Positions 1 to 8,802 of a stretch of 48,105 bases of DNA are shown here, piece by piece. Under the pieces are notes generated by a model. That model was not told the DNA's origin. It did no database searches and saw only the letters and a program-made list of their open reading frames with translations. The stretch is from Tsukamurella sp. M9C (lineage in GTDB: Bacteria > Actinomycetota > Actinomycetes > Mycobacteriales > Mycobacteriaceae): positions 1 through 48,105 of the forward strand of contig NZ_JAIULG010000036.1 of the NCBI RefSeq assembly GCF_020169415.1, in the 5' to 3' direction. The translations under genes were made by a program, and so were the position numbers. Every line of letters starts with the position of its first letter. Positions within the stretch are counted from its first letter, which is position 1.

Positions 1-1
1 C

Positions 2-883
2 TCCCCCGACCGGCCGCCTCGGCAGCGGCCTCGCCCACGATTCCGCGCCCGAGCAGCGACCGGGCGCCTCGATCCCGACCACGAGCTGCTGCCCCGCACG
101 TCCACGCGCCGCGCCCTCGTCGACTCCCGCCCCATCGGCGCGTGGATCCTCACCGGCCCCGCGCTCGTCGTCGCCCTGTGGGCCGCGGGCTCCGCGACCG
201 GGATCATCCCGGACACCGTCCTGTCCGCGCCGTGGACGGTCGCGAACACCGCCTGGAACCTCGCGCTCGACGGCTCGCTGTGGTCCAACATCTGGGCCTC
301 CGCGCAGCGCGCGATCATCGGCGGCGTCCTCGGCGTGACCCTGGCGGTCGTGCTCGCACTCCTCTCGGGCCTCACCCGCCCCGGCGAGGCTCTCATCGAC
401 GGAACCGTCACCATCTACCGCGCGATTCCCGCGCTCGCGCTGCTGCCCCTGTTCATCGTCTGGTTCGGCATCGGCGAGGAGATGAAGATCGTCCTCATCA
501 CCCTCGCGGTCGCCACGCCGGTGTACCTCAACACCCACGCGGGCCTGCGCGGCATCGACCGCAAGTACGTGGAGCTGGCGGAGACCGTCGGCCTCAGTCG
601 CGCGAAGTTCGTGCGGTACATCGCGATCCCCGGTGCCCTGCCCGGCTTCTTCACGGGCCTGCGGCTCGGGGCGACGGTGGCCTGGCTCGCCCTGGTCGTC
701 GTCGAGCAGGTCGGCGCCTCCGACGGCATCGGCTACCTCATGTACAAGGCCCGGCTCTACGGCCTGACCGACGTCATCGTCGTGGGCCTCGCCGTCTACG
801 CGCTCCTCGGCTTCAGCACCGACCTCCTCGTCCGCTTCTCCGCACGAAAGGCCCTGTCATGGCAGAGCACCCTGGCCCACTGA
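2..883 (+). CDS. ABC transporter permease, SsuC/TauC type (5' partial)
   Basis: Inner-membrane permease of an aliphatic sulfonate/taurine/nitrate-type ABC importer. The frame is open from the left edge and has no ATG, GTG or TTG before 335, so the start lies outside the window. Several hydrophobic helices are visible. The EAA-type cytoplasmic loop is recognisable in the stretch reading ELAETVGLSRAKFVRYIAIP, with the BPD_transp_1 pattern around it. The first 25 or so readable residues are Arg/Pro-rich and uninformative. The gene overlaps the ATPase gene by 25 nt, so the two are translationally coupled. The substrate is inferred from the sulfatase and TauD-like dioxygenase downstream. No substrate-binding protein is visible; it may lie upstream. 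Confidence 0.88.
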   Translation, partial: SPDRPPRQRPRPRFRARAATGRLDPDHELLPRTSTRRALVDSRPIGAWILTGPALVVALWAAGSATGIIPDTVLSAPWTVANTAWNLALDGSLWSNIWASAQRAIIGGVLGVTLAVVLALLSGLTRPGEALIDGTVTIYRAIPALALLPLFIVWFGIGEEMKIVLITLAVATPVYLNTHAGLRGIDRKYVELAETVGLSRAKFVRYIAIPGALPGFFTGLRLGATVAWLALVVVEQVGASDGIGYLMYKARLYGLTDVIVVGLAVYALLGFSTDLLVRFSARKALSWQSTLAH

Positions 884-1635
884 GCACGCCGACCGCCACG
901 CCGGAGAGCGACGGTCCGGTGATCGAGGCGCGGAACCTGGTGCGCGGCTTCGACGGCCGCGCGGTCCTCCGCGGCATCGACCTGACCATCCGGCGCGGCG
1001 AGTTCGTCGCGCTGCTCGGCCGGTCCGGCTCCGGCAAGTCGACGCTGCTGCGCGCCATCGCCGGACTGGACGACGGCGTCCCCGGATCCGGTGTGCTCGA
1101 CGTCGATCCGCGGCGCGCCGTGGTCTTCCAGGACTCCCGGCTGCTCCCGTGGTCGCGCGTGCTCGACAACGTCATCCTCGGCCTCGGCGGCGCCGATGCC
1201 AAGGACGTGGGCCGCGAACTGCTGCGCGAGGTGGAGCTGGACGGGCGCGAGAAGGCTTGGCCGCGCGAGCTCTCCGGCGGACAGCAGCAGCGCGTCGCGC
1301 TCGCCCGCAGCCTGGTGCGCGAGCCGGCCGTTCTCCTGGCCGACGAGCCCTTCGGCGCGCTCGACGCCCTGACCAAGCTCAAGATGCATGACCTGCTGCG
1401 GCGCCTCGTCGCGCGGCACCGGCCGGGCGTCCTGCTCATCACGCACGACGTCGACGAGGCCATCGCGCTCGCCGACCGGATCCTCGTGCTGGACCACGGG
1501 ATCCTCTCCGTGGACGTCACCCTCGCCGACGGTGCCGGGCGCCGGCCGGGCGAATCCGGGTTCGCGGAGCTGCGCGGCTCGCTGCTCGACGCCCTGGGCG
1601 TGGAGCAGGATTCGGCGGTGGCCGCCACCGCATGA
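859..1635 (+). CDS. ABC transporter ATP-binding protein, SsuB/TauB type
   Basis: A 258-residue ATPase that powers the preceding permease. It has Walker A GRSGSGKST, Q-loop in VVFQDSRLLPW, signature LSGGQQQRVALARS, Walker B VLLADEPFGALDALT, and the switch His in LLITHDVDEA. The residues SRLLPW after the Q-loop glutamine are typical of sulfonate/nitrate/taurine ATPases. The ATG at 859 lies inside the permease gene, just after an AAAGG sequence. The stop overlaps the sulfatase start as ATGA (1632-1635). Sulfonate or sulfate-ester import is an inference from the operon. Confidence 0.93.
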   Translation: MAEHPGPLSTPTATPESDGPVIEARNLVRGFDGRAVLRGIDLTIRRGEFVALLGRSGSGKSTLLRAIAGLDDGVPGSGVLDVDPRRAVVFQDSRLLPWSRVLDNVILGLGGADAKDVGRELLREVELDGREKAWPRELSGGQQQRVALARSLVREPAVLLADEPFGALDALTKLKMHDLLRRLVARHRPGVLLITHDVDEAIALADRILVLDHGILSVDVTLADGAGRRPGESGFAELRGSLLDALGVEQDSAVAATA

Positions 1636-3938
1636 CGATCCCCGATCACGCCCGCGGGTACGACGGCTTCACGGGGCGTATCGGCCGCTCCGAGGCCGAA
1701 TCGGAGCCGGCCTGGCCGGCGGAGGTGCGGGCCAGGCCCGGTGCGCCGAACATCATCGTCGTCCTCGTCGACGACATGGGCTTCTCGGACATCGGGCCCT
1801 ACGGCTCGGAGATCCCCACCCCGCACCTGGACGCGCTCGCCGCCCGCGGCATCGTCTCGACCAACCACCACACCACCCCGGTGTGCTCGCCCGCCCGTGC
1901 GGCGCTGCTCACCGGGCTCAACCCGCACCGCGCTGGCTACGGCTCGGTCGCCAACTCCGATCCGGGCTTCCCCAACCTGCGCCTGAGCCTCGCCGACGAC
2001 GTGCTCACCCTGCCGGAGATCCTCCGCGAATCCGGCTACGCCACCCACGCGGTCGGCAAGTGGCACCTGGCGAAGGACTCGCGGCTCGGCCCGGACGCCG
2101 ACCGCTCGTCGTGGCCGCTGCAGCGCGGCTTCGACCACTACTACGGCTCCCTGGAGGGCCTGAACTCCTTCTTCCACCCGAACCAGCTGGTGCGGGACAA
2201 CACCGTCGACCCCGTGACCGAGTACCCGGAGGACTTCTACGTCACCGACGCGCTCACCGACACGGCGGTCTCGTGGATCAAGGACCTGCGGGCGCACGAC
2301 GCGGAGAAGCCCTTCTTCCTCTATTTCGCGCACATCGCGATGCACGGTCCGCTGCAGGTGCGCGGCGAGGATCTGCCGCGCGGCGACCTCGACTACGCCC
2401 GCGGCTGGGACGCGGTGCGCGCGCAGCGGTTCGCTCGGCAGCAGGAGCTCGGCCTGTTCGGCGCGGACGTCCGGCCGGCGCAGCGCAACAGCGAGCCCGG
2501 CTACGATGTGCCGCCGTGGGACGAGCTCGATCCCGAGCGGCAGCGGCGGTTCGCCCGGTACATGCAGGTGTACGCGGCGATGGTGCGCACCGTCGACGAC
2601 AGCCTGGGCCGGCTGTTGGAGACGGTCGAGCAGCTGGGCGAGCTGGACGACACGATCGTCGTCTTCACCTCCGACAACGGTGGCACCGCCGAGGGCGGCC
2701 CGGAGGGCACCCGCAGCTACTTCGCCGAGTTCGTGAAGTTCGCCGACGGCATCGGGCCCGACGGCTGGGAGGGCGACGTCGACCATCCGGAGGAGCTCAT
2801 CGGCACCGCGCGGCTCGGCGTGCACTACCCGCGCGGCTGGGGGCAGGTGTCCAACACGCCCTTCCGGTTCTACAAGGGCCAGACCTTCGCCGGCGGCGTG
2901 CGCGTGCCCCTCGTCCTGTCCTGGCCCGGGGGCCTGCCGGAGGCGCGCGGCGTGCGTGAGCAGTTCTCCTTCGTCACCGACGTGGCGCCCACGCTGCTGG
3001 ACCTGGCGGGCGTGCCGACGCCCGCCGCGCGGCACGGGCTCCCCGCGCAGGAGCGCGACGGCCTCTCGCAGCGCGCCGCCTGGTCCGACGCGGCCGCCCC
3101 ATCGGCCCGCAGGCGCCAGTACTCGGAGTTCCGCGGACACCGCGGCTACTACCGGGACGGCTGGAAGTTGCTGAGCCTGCACGGCCGGGGCGACGACCCG
3201 CTCGCGCCGCGCTGGCAGCTCTTCGACAACCGGGCGGACCCCGCCGAGACCACCGACCTCGCCGCGCAGCACCCCGACCTCGTCGCCGAACTGGCCGCCG
3301 AGTGGGAGCACGAGGCCTGGCGGAACACGGTGTTCCCCATCGTGATCGACGGGTCCACCCGCAATCCCGCGGAGCGGCGCCTCTCCGATCCCGTGCGCCT
3401 GCTGCCCGGCACGCCCGTGCTCGAGCGGTACCGCTCGGCGAAACTCGTGCAGTACCGGGACTTCCGCGTCGACATCGACGTCGAGTTCGCCGACGGCGCC
3501 GAGGGCGTCCTCGTCGCGCACGGCGACGCGCTGGGCGGCTATCTCGTGTACGTCGAGGACGAAGCGGTCGTCGTCGGCTACAACGCCTACGGCCGGTACG
3601 CCGAGGCCCGCTCGGGCCCCGTCGAGCCGGGACGCCGCACCGTCACGCTCACCGCCACGGTGCGCCCGAACCTGCGCTGGGACCTCGCGCTCGCGGTCGA
3701 CGGCGCCGAGGCAACCGTGCTCCCGGACCGCGTCCAGCTCATCGGCATGGCGCCGTGGACCGGGATCTCCGTCGGCCTCGACGCCCGCGGGCCGGTCGCG
3801 TGGGAGCTGCGCGAGCGCCGCGGCACCTTCCCGTACTCCGGTGCGCTGCACGCGGTCACGTACACGCCGGGCCCCGTGGGCGTCCCGTCGGACGACATCG
3901 ACCGCCTGCAGCAGGAGGCCGAGGAGGAGGCGGACTGA
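1632..3938 (+). CDS. Arylsulfatase, large actinobacterial AtsA-like
   Basis: A 768-residue type I sulfatase that hydrolyses sulfate esters to release inorganic sulfate. The signature CSPAR at residues 85-89 holds Cys85, which is converted to formylglycine in this family. Asp47-Asp48 are the N-terminal metal ligands, Lys143 and His145 in GKWH are active-site residues, and TSDNGG supplies the second metal-ligand segment. The length is close to mycobacterial AtsA (about 790 residues) rather than the roughly 550 of many Pseudomonas enzymes. The C-terminal third (about 570-768) resembles the extra domain of these long enzymes. No signal peptide is visible, so the enzyme is probably cytoplasmic and acts after import. 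It is coupled to the ATPase gene by a 4-nt overlap. Confidence 0.93.
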   Translation: MTIPDHARGYDGFTGRIGRSEAESEPAWPAEVRARPGAPNIIVVLVDDMGFSDIGPYGSEIPTPHLDALAARGIVSTNHHTTPVCSPARAALLTGLNPHRAGYGSVANSDPGFPNLRLSLADDVLTLPEILRESGYATHAVGKWHLAKDSRLGPDADRSSWPLQRGFDHYYGSLEGLNSFFHPNQLVRDNTVDPVTEYPEDFYVTDALTDTAVSWIKDLRAHDAEKPFFLYFAHIAMHGPLQVRGEDLPRGDLDYARGWDAVRAQRFARQQELGLFGADVRPAQRNSEPGYDVPPWDELDPERQRRFARYMQVYAAMVRTVDDSLGRLLETVEQLGELDDTIVVFTSDNGGTAEGGPEGTRSYFAEFVKFADGIGPDGWEGDVDHPEELIGTARLGVHYPRGWGQVSNTPFRFYKGQTFAGGVRVPLVLSWPGGLPEARGVREQFSFVTDVAPTLLDLAGVPTPAARHGLPAQERDGLSQRAAWSDAAAPSARRRQYSEFRGHRGYYRDGWKLLSLHGRGDDPLAPRWQLFDNRADPAETTDLAAQHPDLVAELAAEWEHEAWRNTVFPIVIDGSTRNPAERRLSDPVRLLPGTPVLERYRSAKLVQYRDFRVDIDVEFADGAEGVLVAHGDALGGYLVYVEDEAVVVGYNAYGRYAEARSGPVEPGRRTVTLTATVRPNLRWDLALAVDGAEATVLPDRVQLIGMAPWTGISVGLDARGPVAWELRERRGTFPYSGALHAVTYTPGPVGVPSDDIDRLQQEAEEEAD

Positions 3939-4033
3939 GCGGATTGCGCCCGCGTTGAACGCAACCCTGGCCCCGTCGGCCCGGATCGGGTGAGCTGGGT
4001 CTACCACGCACGCAACGCACCCCGGAGGCAGCC

Positions 4034-4951
4034 ATGACCGCAACGCTCGAGCCCACCACCACCGCGCCCGAGATCACCGTGACCAAGCTGGGCGAGCACA
4101 TCGGGGCGATCGTGCACGGGGTCCGGGTCGGCGGTGACATCGACGACGCGACCGCGGAGACGATCCTCGACCTGCTCGCCGAGCACGAGGTCATCTTCTT
4201 CCGCGGCCAGGACCACCTCGACGACGCCGGCCAGCACGCCTTCGCCGCGCGCCTCGGCGTGCCGACGACCCCGCACCCGACGGTCCGCTCGAACTCGGAC
4301 CTGCTGCCCATCGAGGGCGCGGCGAACAGCTGGCACACCGACGTCTCCTTCGTCGACCGCGTGCCGAAGGCGTCGATCCTGCGGCCCGTCGAGCTGCCGC
4401 CGCACGGCGGGAACACGACGTGGGCGTCCACCACGCGCGCCTACGACCGGCTGCCGGAGCCGCTCAAGGCGCTCGCCGAGAACCTGCGCGCGCTGCACAC
4501 CAACGACTACGACTACGCCGGCCACAACGCCACCTACCAGCGCGCCGAGTACCACAAGGAGTTCATCCGCAACATCTTCGAGGCCGAGCACCCCGTGGTG
4601 CGCGTGCACCCGGAGACGGGCCGCCGCTCGCTCCTGCTGGGCCACTTCGTGAAGTCCTTCGCGGGCCTGAGCACGCAGGACTCGGCGCCGATCCTCGCGC
4701 TGCTCCAGCGGCGGATCGAGAACCCGGACAACACCGTCCGCTGGGCGTGGCAGCCGGGCGACGTGGCGATCTGGGACAACCGCTCGACGCAGCACTTCGG
4801 CATCAACGACTACGGCGACCACAAGCGCCTGCTGCGCCGCGTGACGCTCGCGGGCGACCTGCCCGTCGGCGTCGACGGCCGGGAGGGCGTGGCGCTCAAG
4901 GGCGATGCCTCGGACTACGCGCCCGTGACCCCCGCGCGCTCGCGGGGCTGA
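4034..4951 (+). CDS. TauD/TfdA-family Fe(II)/2-oxoglutarate dioxygenase
   Basis: A 305-residue dioxygenase. In this family oxidation at the carbon bearing a sulfonate or sulfate releases sulfite or sulfate; taurine dioxygenase and alkylsulfatase AtsK are the reference members. The metal triad is visible as His101 and Asp103 (WHTDVSF) with distal His254 (TQHFG). An Arg at 268-269 (LLRRV) is placed to bind 2-oxoglutarate. The start at 4034 has GGAGG about 7 nt upstream. The 95-nt gap after the sulfatase gene contains the small palindrome GCGTTGAACGC (3952-3962), so it may have its own promoter. Taurine versus alkyl sulfate cannot be decided from sequence. The 3' end overlaps the convergent hydrolase gene by 37 nt. 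Confidence 0.92.
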   Translation: MTATLEPTTTAPEITVTKLGEHIGAIVHGVRVGGDIDDATAETILDLLAEHEVIFFRGQDHLDDAGQHAFAARLGVPTTPHPTVRSNSDLLPIEGAANSWHTDVSFVDRVPKASILRPVELPPHGGNTTWASTTRAYDRLPEPLKALAENLRALHTNDYDYAGHNATYQRAEYHKEFIRNIFEAEHPVVRVHPETGRRSLLLGHFVKSFAGLSTQDSAPILALLQRRIENPDNTVRWAWQPGDVAIWDNRSTQHFGINDYGDHKRLLRRVTLAGDLPVGVDGREGVALKGDASDYAPVTPARSRG

Positions 4952-6201
4952 TCCAGCCAGCTCAGGATCCGCTCGTAGACGGCGTCCGAGCGGAGCAGGG
5001 TGAAGTGATGGGCTCCGCCGAGGTGCATCCCCGCCTCGGCGGTGAACCCGATGCGGCGGGCCTTTCCCCGGCCCGCCGCACTCGGCGCGAGCACGAGGCC
5101 GTCGCCCAGGAGGCGCCCCACCGGGTGCCGCGCGTCGCGGGTGAAGGTGGCGGCGACGAAGTAGTGCTCCGCGCCCTCCAGGAGCGGGATCTCCGCCGCG
5201 GCGGCGGCGCCGAGCGCGTCGGCCTCGCGGCCCCGCCAGTCCTCGTCGACGATCGAGCCCCCACGCAGGTCGCGGATCCCCGCGCTGCGGCGGCGCAGTA
5301 GCCGTCCGAAGGGCGCCGTCTCCGGGATCGCGGTCAGGGCCGCGCTGCCGTAGTGCGCGGCCTGCTCCAGCGGGGCACCCAGGTGCGGCGTCCCCAGGCT
5401 GACGGTGGCCGATACCGCTGCGGGCCACGCCATCACCTCCTCGTCGGCGAGGTGCGCCGCGCTGCGGGCGACGAGGCCGCCCATGGAGTGGCCGATGAGC
5501 ACGAGATCCGTGACGGGGACCGGCCAGGCCGCGACGAGCCGCTCCATCAGCTCCGCCAGATCGCGCCCGTTGTCGCTGATGTGTCGCCCGCTGTTGTAGC
5601 GCACGTACACCGGGGTGGCGCCGAGGTCGACCGCCAGCCGCACGCCGTAGTCGTCGGCCTCCAGGCCGCCCACGCCCCACGCGTGCTCGGTCTCGGTGAG
5701 CCCGTGCAGGAGCACCACCACGCGGCCCGTCGCGCCGTCGAAGACCTCCGCCGGATCCAGCCGGCCGGGCGGGACGGGCCCCTCCCCCAGGTGGACGACG
5801 GCGCCGTCGATGCGGACCGTGACGGGGTCCGCGGCCAGCGGCGAGGCCCGGGTCTCGAGGTCGTCGCCGATGAGCCCGAGCACGGCGCCGATCAGCGTCG
5901 CCCCGCGCATCGTCTCCGACGGTGGCCGGTCCCCCGGCCAATCCGCGCCGACGGCCGCGACCCGCCCGACGGTCCGCGCGACGGTGCTGATGGTCGCGTA
6001 GACGCCGTCGGTGATGCCGTCGTGCAGGGCGCGCACCGGCGCGACCGCAGGGCCGACGCCCAGGCGGACGTAGCGGAAGACCCGGTCCGAGATCGCCCGG
6101 TGCACGCCGTGCACGCCGTCAGCGGCGCCCGCTATCTCGCTGCAGCCCAGCTCAGCGAGAGCACGCACCTCGGCGCGACGGCGATCTTCGACAACACTCA
6201 C
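4915..6201 (-). CDS. Alpha/beta hydrolase (lipase/esterase-like)
   Basis: A 428-residue predicted serine hydrolase. The oxyanion-region motif is LLHGLTE (about 164-170), followed by the nucleophile elbow GHSMGG with Ser239. A later Asp and a C-terminal GGAHHFTLL segment probably carry the catalytic His. The N-terminal 120 residues are a family-specific helical extension without a recognisable domain. There is no signal peptide. Substrate unknown; PHB-depolymerase, lipase and acyltransferase-like roles are all possible. It starts with GTG at 6201, behind the inverted repeat at 6207-6230, and its tail overlaps the dioxygenase gene. Confidence 0.85.
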   Translation of the reverse strand: MSVVEDRRRAEVRALAELGCSEIAGAADGVHGVHRAISDRVFRYVRLGVGPAVAPVRALHDGITDGVYATISTVARTVGRVAAVGADWPGDRPPSETMRGATLIGAVLGLIGDDLETRASPLAADPVTVRIDGAVVHLGEGPVPPGRLDPAEVFDGATGRVVVLLHGLTETEHAWGVGGLEADDYGVRLAVDLGATPVYVRYNSGRHISDNGRDLAELMERLVAAWPVPVTDLVLIGHSMGGLVARSAAHLADEEVMAWPAAVSATVSLGTPHLGAPLEQAAHYGSAALTAIPETAPFGRLLRRRSAGIRDLRGGSIVDEDWRGREADALGAAAAAEIPLLEGAEHYFVAATFTRDARHPVGRLLGDGLVLAPSAAGRGKARRIGFTAEAGMHLGGAHHFTLLRSDAVYERILSWLDQPRERAGVTGA

Positions 6202-6206
6202 GAAGA

Positions 6207-6230
6207 TCGAGTGTACGAGTGTGCACTCGA
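6207..6230. promoter_or_regulatory. Inverted repeat TCGAGTG-N10-CACTCGA before the hydrolase gene
   Basis: Perfect 7-bp arms at 6207-6213 and 6224-6230. The left arm belongs to a direct repeat (CGAGTGT at 6208-6214 and 6216-6222). It lies just upstream of the hydrolase GTG, and on the minus strand a TACACT -10-like hexamer ends 8 nt before that start. Probable operator; the regulator is unknown. Confidence 0.4.
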
Positions 6231-6247
6231 ACTGTCCAGCAGCGACG

Positions 6248-7552
6248 TCAGGCGCGGTACTCCCAGCCGGCGGCGACCCACGCGGCGGACGGCATGCAGT
6301 TGCGGCCGTCGAGCAGCACGGGGTTGCGCACGACCGCGCCGACCACGGCCGGGTCCAGCTCGCGGAACTGGGTCCACTCGGTGAGCACCAGCACCACGTC
6401 GGCGCCCTCGCAGGCCTCGAGTGCGGTGGTGGCGTAGTCCAGCGTCGGGAAGACGCGGCGCGAGTTGTCCATGGCCTCGGGGTCGTACACCGAGACGGCC
6501 GCGCCCTGCAGCTGGATCTGGCCCGCGATGTTGAGCGCCGGCGAGTCGCGCACGTCGTCGGAGTCCGGCTTGAAGGCGGCGCCGAGCACGGCGACCTTCG
6601 CGCCGAGCAGCGAGCCGCCGCAGGCCTCCCGCGCCAGGTCCACCATGCGGGTGCGGCGGCTCATGTTGATCGCGTCGACCTCGCGGAGCAGGCCGTGCAT
6701 GTGGCCGGCGCCGAGCTCGCCCGATCGGGCCATGAAGGCGCGGATGTCCTTCGGCAGGCAGCCGCCGCCGAAACCGATTCCGGCGCCGAGGAACTTGCGG
6801 CCGATGCGGGAGTCGACGCCGATCGCGTCGGCCAGGGCCACCACGTCGGCGCCCGCCGCCTCGCAGACCTCGGCGACGGCGTTGATGAACGAGATCTTGG
6901 TCGCCAGGAAGGCGTTCGCGGAGATCTTCACCAGCTCCGCAGTGGCGGTGTCGGTGACGAAGAACGGGGTGTCGCGGGCGAGGATCTCCGCGTAGACCTC
7001 GCGGGCGACCTCCTCGGCGCGGCCGCCGGGCTCGACGCCGAGCACCAGGCGATCGGGCTCGAGCGTGTCCTTGACGGCGTGGCCCTCGCGCAGGAACTCG
7101 GGGTTCCAGGCGAATTCGACGCTCACGCCGGCCGGCACCAGCTCGGCCGCGCGGGCCCGGAGCAGGTCGGTGGTGCCGACGGGGACCGTCGACTTGCCGA
7201 GGATCACCGCGTCGCGGCGCAGGTGCGGCACGAGCGAATCGATCACGGAGTTCACGTAGGTCATGTCGGCCGCGAACTCGCCCTTGCGCTGCGGCGTGCC
7301 CACGGCGATGAAGTGCACGTCGCCGAACGCGCCGGCCTCCTCGTAGGAGTCCGTGAAGCGCAGCCGGCCGGCCTCGATGTTCCGCTTGAGCACCGCGGGG
7401 AGCCCCGGCTCGTGGAAGGGCACCTTGCCCTCCGAGAGCGCGGCGATCTTGCTGAGGTTGACGTCGACACCGAGCACCTCGTGGCCCAGCTCCGCCATGC
7501 ACGCCGCGTGCGTGGCTCCCAGGTACCCCGTACCCAGCACTGTGATCTTCAT
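6248..7552 (-). CDS. ugd: UDP-glucose 6-dehydrogenase
   Basis: A 434-residue NAD-dependent enzyme that oxidises UDP-glucose twice to UDP-glucuronate, a precursor for cell-surface polysaccharide. The Rossmann motif GTGYLG is at 7-12. The central-domain segment ELVKISANAFLATKISF carries Lys209 and Asn213. The catalytic cysteine is Cys265 in GFGGGCLPKD. The length fits the family. The ATG at 7552 was chosen because it begins MKITVLGTGYLG directly at the first beta strand; the 20 codons upstream in frame do not look like family sequence. No sugar-modification genes flank it here, although a phosphoglucomutase that could feed UDP-glucose lies at 20851-22494. Confidence 0.94.
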   Translation of the reverse strand: MKITVLGTGYLGATHAACMAELGHEVLGVDVNLSKIAALSEGKVPFHEPGLPAVLKRNIEAGRLRFTDSYEEAGAFGDVHFIAVGTPQRKGEFAADMTYVNSVIDSLVPHLRRDAVILGKSTVPVGTTDLLRARAAELVPAGVSVEFAWNPEFLREGHAVKDTLEPDRLVLGVEPGGRAEEVAREVYAEILARDTPFFVTDTATAELVKISANAFLATKISFINAVAEVCEAAGADVVALADAIGVDSRIGRKFLGAGIGFGGGCLPKDIRAFMARSGELGAGHMHGLLREVDAINMSRRTRMVDLAREACGGSLLGAKVAVLGAAFKPDSDDVRDSPALNIAGQIQLQGAAVSVYDPEAMDNSRRVFPTLDYATTALEACEGADVVLVLTEWTQFRELDPAVVGAVVRNPVLLDGRNCMPSAAWVAAGWEYRA

Positions 7553-7691
7553 GCGCCGAAAGTAGGTCGGCACCAGGGCGACACGGAAGGGCCGCGCGCC
7601 GGAGTTGGGCAAGGGTTACGCGGAGATTCACGAGCGCGCCCGCCGCGATCCCCCGTGTTCGCCTCGGAGTGGCCGCGGGTTCGCCTCGGCG

Positions 7692-8741
7692 TTACTGGGG
7701 CGGAGCGGCGGGATCGTCCGCCCCGGGCGCAGCGGGACGGGGCGCGGGCGCGCTCGGTCGGGGCGCCTGTGCCGCCGCGCTCGCCGGGCCGGACGGGGCC
7801 GAGGGCGCACCGTCGTACGCGGACGAGCCGCGGCGGGGCTCCCGGCCCTCGCGGCCCTTGAGGATGCGCTTGGGCAGCCGGTTGACCAGGTCGCTCATCG
7901 GGTTCACCGCCGCGGTCATCAGCGCGACGGCCTCGTTGAGCTCGGCGACGACGTCGGGAAGCTGGGAGACGGCGTCCAGCGTGCCGCCGGGGGCGATGGC
8001 GCGCTCGATGGCGCCCTCCTGGCCGAGGAGCTGGTCGACGATGCCCCCGTCGGCGATCGCGCGGTCGATGACCCCGTTCGGCTCGGTGAGCTTGTCGATG
8101 AGGCCGTCCTGGCCGGTGAGCTTGTCGAGCACGCCGTCCTTGGCGGCCAGCTTGTCCAGCACGCCGCCCTTCTCGGTGAGCTTGTCGAGGACGCCGTCCT
8201 TGGACATGAGCTTCTCGAGCACGCCGTCGGGCGCGGTGAGCTTGTCGATGACGCCGCCCTCGGAGGTGAGGCGCTCGAGGACGCCCTCGGACTCCGTGAT
8301 CTGGTCGACGACGCCGCCGGGGCGGGTGAGCCGGTCGAGCGGTCCGCCCTCCTGCGTCAGGCGGGTGACGGGGCTGTCCTCCTTGGTCGCCTGGTCGAGG
8401 AGGCCACCGGGGGCGGTGAGCTTCTCGAGCATGCCGCCGGGCTCGGTGAGCCGGTCGACGACGCCGCCGGACTTGAGCACGCGGTCGAGGGGCCCGCCGC
8501 GCGAGAGGATGATGCCGACGGGGCGGTCGGGTTCGAGCAGCGAGGCGAGGCGCTGCAGCAGCTGCATCGGCGTGGCGGAGGACATCCCCGCCTCGACGTG
8601 CAGCGCGTTGCTCACCTCCGTGTCGACGTTCTGCACGGCGAATCGGGTGACGGCGACGCCGCCCTCGATCGCCGACATCGCGGCGTCGGCGGTCGAGAAG
8701 GCGACGCGCAGCGGTGTGGTGACGATGCCCTTGAGGTCCAT
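7692..8741 (-). CDS. Decapeptide-repeat protein of unknown function
   Basis: A 349-residue protein. Residues 1-81 are a non-repetitive N-terminal part (MDLKGIVTTPLRVAF...). Residues 82-261 are 18 uninterrupted 10-residue repeats with consensus [DG]-G-[VIL]-[LIV]-[DE]-[KR]-L-T-x-x. Residues 262-300 form a likely amphipathic helix ending in basic residues (LPKRILKG), and the rest is an Ala/Pro-rich, probably disordered tail. No signal peptide or clear membrane span is seen. It starts at the ATG at 8741 (MDLKG). I do not recognise a named family. The fixed 10-residue period with hydrophobic positions 3, 4 and 7 suggests a repetitive solenoid or amphipathic scaffold, perhaps lipid- or envelope-associated (inference). 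Confidence 0.8.
   Translation of the reverse strand: MDLKGIVTTPLRVAFSTADAAMSAIEGGVAVTRFAVQNVDTEVSNALHVEAGMSSATPMQLLQRLASLLEPDRPVGIILSRGGPLDRVLKSGGVVDRLTEPGGMLEKLTAPGGLLDQATKEDSPVTRLTQEGGPLDRLTRPGGVVDQITESEGVLERLTSEGGVIDKLTAPDGVLEKLMSKDGVLDKLTEKGGVLDKLAAKDGVLDKLTGQDGLIDKLTEPNGVIDRAIADGGIVDQLLGQEGAIERAIAPGGTLDAVSQLPDVVAELNEAVALMTAAVNPMSDLVNRLPKRILKGREGREPRRGSSAYDGAPSAPSGPASAAAQAPRPSAPAPRPAAPGADDPAAPPQ
7959..8498 (-). repeat. 18 x 30-bp coding tandem repeat
   Basis: The DNA behind the decapeptide array, 540 bp. On the plus strand it reads as recurring blocks such as gtgagcttgtcgagcacgcc every 30 bp. Copies diverge at the third codon position and at peptide positions 1, 9 and 10, so it is an old, selected protein repeat rather than a recent expansion. 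Central copies (about 8080-8260) are the most alike. Confidence 0.85.
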
Positions 8742-8802
8742 AGCCGCCCATCGTAGGGGTGCGATGAGAGGATCTGCGCCGAATCCACTCATTGTGGGCC
8801 AC

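Noticed and set aside
813-4043. A 1076-codon open frame antisense to the ABC ATPase and sulfatase
   Set aside because: GC-rich DNA keeps antisense frames open. It is Arg/Ala/Val/Gly-rich without domains, and the opposite strand has clear sulfatase and ATPase motifs.
7657-7689. Direct repeat GTTCGCCTCGG (7657-7667 and 7679-7689)
   Set aside because: It lies at the 3' end of the decapeptide-repeat gene in GC-rich sequence, with no associated regulator or mobile-element feature.
7959-8498. Could the 30-bp tandem repeats be a CRISPR array or minisatellite?
   Set aside because: There are no unique spacers, the period is an exact multiple of 3 in frame, and divergence follows codon positions. It is a coding repeat.
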